Program-made: the position numbers and the translations under genes | Origin: Burkholderiales bacterium | Lineage (GTDB): Bacteria > Pseudomonadota > Gammaproteobacteria > Burkholderiales > Burkholderiaceae_F | Assembly (NCBI GenBank): GCA_021298875.1 | Contig: JAJTHJ010000080.1 | Span: forward strand, 1 to 22,852 | Direction of reading: 5' to 3' | DNA length: 22,852 bases | Part shown: in pieces, positions 21,584-22,852 of the stretch | Position numbering within the stretch: the first letter of the stretch is position 1 | Layout of the letters: every line of letters starts with the position of its first letter | The notes under the pieces: model-generated | The model's input: only the letters and a program-made list of their open reading frames with translations | Database searches by the model: none | What the model was told of the DNA's origin: nothing

Positions 21584-22120
21584 ATGCCCGCCGCCCGCAT
21601 GATCAAGAAGTACCCGAACCGCCGCCTGTACGACACGCGGACCAGCACCTACATCACGATTGCCGACGTCAAGGAACTGGTGCTGGCGCAGGAGGAGTTC
21701 CAGGTGGTCGATGCCAAGACCGGCGAAGACCTGACGCGGCAAATCCTGCTGCAAATCATCCTGGAGGAAGAAGCGGGCGAGAACACCCCGGTGTTCACGC
21801 CGCCGGTGCTGTCGCAGATCATCCGCAGCTACGGCAACGCGATGCAGGGCTTCATGGGCTCGTACCTGGAGAAGAACATCCAGGCCTTCATCGACATCCA
21901 GCAGAAGCTGCAAGAGCAAAGCCGCGCCTTCTACGACACCAACAAGGTCGGCCCCGACATGTGGAACCAGTTTTTGAGCATGCAGGCGCCGATGGTGCAG
22001 ACGATGATGACGAGCTATCTGGAGCAGTCGAAGAACCTGTTCGCGCAGATGCAGGAGAACATGCAGACGCAGGCGCGGTCGATGTTCGGCGGGTTTCCGG
22101 GTTTCCCCGACAAGAAGTGA
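21584..22120 (+). CDS. phaR: Polyhydroxyalkanoate synthesis repressor PhaR
   Basis: The protein has 178 residues. The N-terminal PHB accumulation regulatory domain (about 6-65) reads 'MIKKYPNRRLYDTRTSTYIT', the diagnostic PhaR DNA-binding start, followed by 'ELVLAQEEFQVVDAKTGEDLTR' and 'ILLQIILEEE'. The second half is a Gln/Met-rich helical part (F-M-G-S-Y-L-E-K-N, then M-Q-E-N-M-Q-T-Q-A) that in family members binds nascent PHA or granule surfaces. PhaR represses phasin genes until polymer titrates it away. Likely targets here are the palindromes at 6227-6237 and 6280-6296 (inference). AAGGAAG precedes the ATG by six bases. Confidence 0.95.
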   Translation: MPAARMIKKYPNRRLYDTRTSTYITIADVKELVLAQEEFQVVDAKTGEDLTRQILLQIILEEEAGENTPVFTPPVLSQIIRSYGNAMQGFMGSYLEKNIQAFIDIQQKLQEQSRAFYDTNKVGPDMWNQFLSMQAPMVQTMMTSYLEQSKNLFAQMQENMQTQARSMFGGFPGFPDKK

Positions 22121-22127
22121 AAAAGAC

Positions 22128-22233
22128 GGCGGCTGCGCCGCCTGCGAACGCCCGCTGCGCGGGCTATGAGCTTCGCGCTCGGGCGGCTTAGCTCACCGAG
22201 CGCGCCAGCGCGATCACAGCGGCCGCAGGCCGC
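22128..22233. repeat. Array of short GC-rich hairpins between phaR and rimO
   Basis: A series of small palindromes shares three-base loops: GGCGGC-TGC-GCCGCC (22128-22142), GCCCGC-TGC-GCGGGC (22150-22164) and GCGGCC-GCA-GGCCGC (22219-22233), with a weaker GAGC/GCTC (22168-22180) between. No T-run follows. The whole 129-base gap is filled by this array; it may terminate or stabilise the pha message. Confidence 0.55.
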
Positions 22234-22249
22234 GTCATCTTCACCCGAG

Positions 22250-22852
22250 ATGGTTACGCGTCGCCAACGAACTCCTGTCGCCTCGCCATCTCGTGCCCCG
22301 AGTGTCGGCTTCGTCTCGCTCGGCTGCCCCAAAGCCCTGGTCGGCTCGGAACGCATCCTGACGCAACTGCGCGCCGAGGGCTATGCGGTCAGTCCTTCGT
22401 ACGAAGGCGCCGACCTGGTGGTGGTCAACACCTGCGGCTTCATCGACAGCGCGGTCGCCGAGTCGCTCGACGCCATCGGCGAGGCGCTGCGCGAAAACGG
22501 CCGGGCGATCGTCACCGGTTGCCTCGGGGCCAAGACCGACGGCGGCGAAAACCTCGTGACCAAGGTGCATCCCAAGGTGCTCGCGGTGACCGGCCCGCAC
22601 GCCACCGACGAGGTGATGGCGGTGGTGCACGAGCATCTGCCCAAGCCGCACGATCCCTTCGTCGATCTGGTGCCGCCGGCCGGCATCAAGTTGACGCCGA
22701 AGCATTACGCCTATCTCAAGACTTCCGAAGGCTGCAACCACCGGTGCAGCTTTTGCATCATCCCGTCGATGCGCGGCGATCTCGTCTCGCGTCCGATCGG
22801 CGAGGTGCTGCGCGAGGCGGAAAACCTCGTCAAGCAGGGCGTGCGCGAGATC
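22250..22852 (+). CDS. rimO: Ribosomal protein S12 methylthiotransferase RimO, N-terminal part (cut by window edge)
   Basis: The frame runs open from the ATG at 22250 to the right edge (201 codons). The N-terminal UPF0004 domain is clear: 'VGFVSLGCPKALVGSERIL' with Cys26, 'VVVNTCGFIDSA' with Cys62, and 'IVTGCLGAK' with Cys91, the three ligands of the auxiliary Fe-S cluster. 'LTPKHYAYLKTSEG' leads to the radical-SAM motif C162-N-H-R-C166-S-F-C169, then 'IIPSMRGDLVSRPIGEVL', the RimO-specific sequence. RimO methylthiolates an aspartate of ribosomal protein S12. The usual A/N-L-V-D-S-E reads A-L-V-G32-S-E here. The ribosome-binding site is weak. Gene order phaR-rimO is shared with other betaproteobacteria (from memory). 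Confidence 0.95.
   Translation, partial: MVTRRQRTPVASPSRAPSVGFVSLGCPKALVGSERILTQLRAEGYAVSPSYEGADLVVVNTCGFIDSAVAESLDAIGEALRENGRAIVTGCLGAKTDGGENLVTKVHPKVLAVTGPHATDEVMAVVHEHLPKPHDPFVDLVPPAGIKLTPKHYAYLKTSEGCNHRCSFCIIPSMRGDLVSRPIGEVLREAENLVKQGVREI

Overview
The window looks like chromosomal DNA from a high-GC betaproteobacterium, probably Burkholderiales or a close relative. The signs are a Bug-type tripartite tricarboxylate transporter receptor, a class I polyhydroxyalkanoate (PHA) system with phasin and PhaR, a bamD/rluD/pgeF neighbourhood next to phaC, and GC-rich codon use throughout. I see no tRNA, rRNA, CRISPR array, insertion sequence or phage gene.

Left part (1-5266). Two leftward genes, a truncated lipoprotein and a FecR/DUF6600-like proline-rich secreted protein, diverge from a tight rightward operon. 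That operon encodes a YVTN-type beta-propeller, a NodB-like polysaccharide deacetylase, a sterol-desaturase/fatty-acid-hydroxylase membrane protein and a CinA/MoCF-type molybdopterin-binding protein.

PHA granule island I (5269-6300). phaP (phasin) runs leftward from a good sigma70 promoter flanked by TGC-N3-GCA palindromes that look like PhaR operators. Downstream of phaP lie two hairpins, then a strong candidate small RNA on the same strand. It has stem-loops, two exposed UGUCUCC anti-Shine-Dalgarno segments and a textbook terminator whose U-tract shows it belongs to the minus strand.

Middle part (6372-12466). A translationally coupled rightward cluster encodes an HDAC-superfamily deacetylase, a DMT/EamA exporter, a hotdog acyl-CoA thioesterase, a nitroreductase and a tartrate/D-malate-type dehydrogenase. 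A Bug solute receptor and a D-Ala-D-Ala endopeptidase (PBP7 type) follow.

Lactate part (12477-15831). A leftward IclR regulator diverges from lutA, a small membrane protein and lutB. No lutC is present.

Right part (15942-22852). bamD (leftward) diverges from rluD-pgeF-phaC-phaB-phaR-rimO (rimO cut by the window end). phaA is absent. The three gaps after phaC each carry a different strong inverted-repeat element. The phaC promoter overlaps the pgeF stop codon. Together the window holds the synthase, reductase, granule coat protein and repressor of PHA storage, plus a possible RNA regulator able to pair with the phaB ribosome-binding site.
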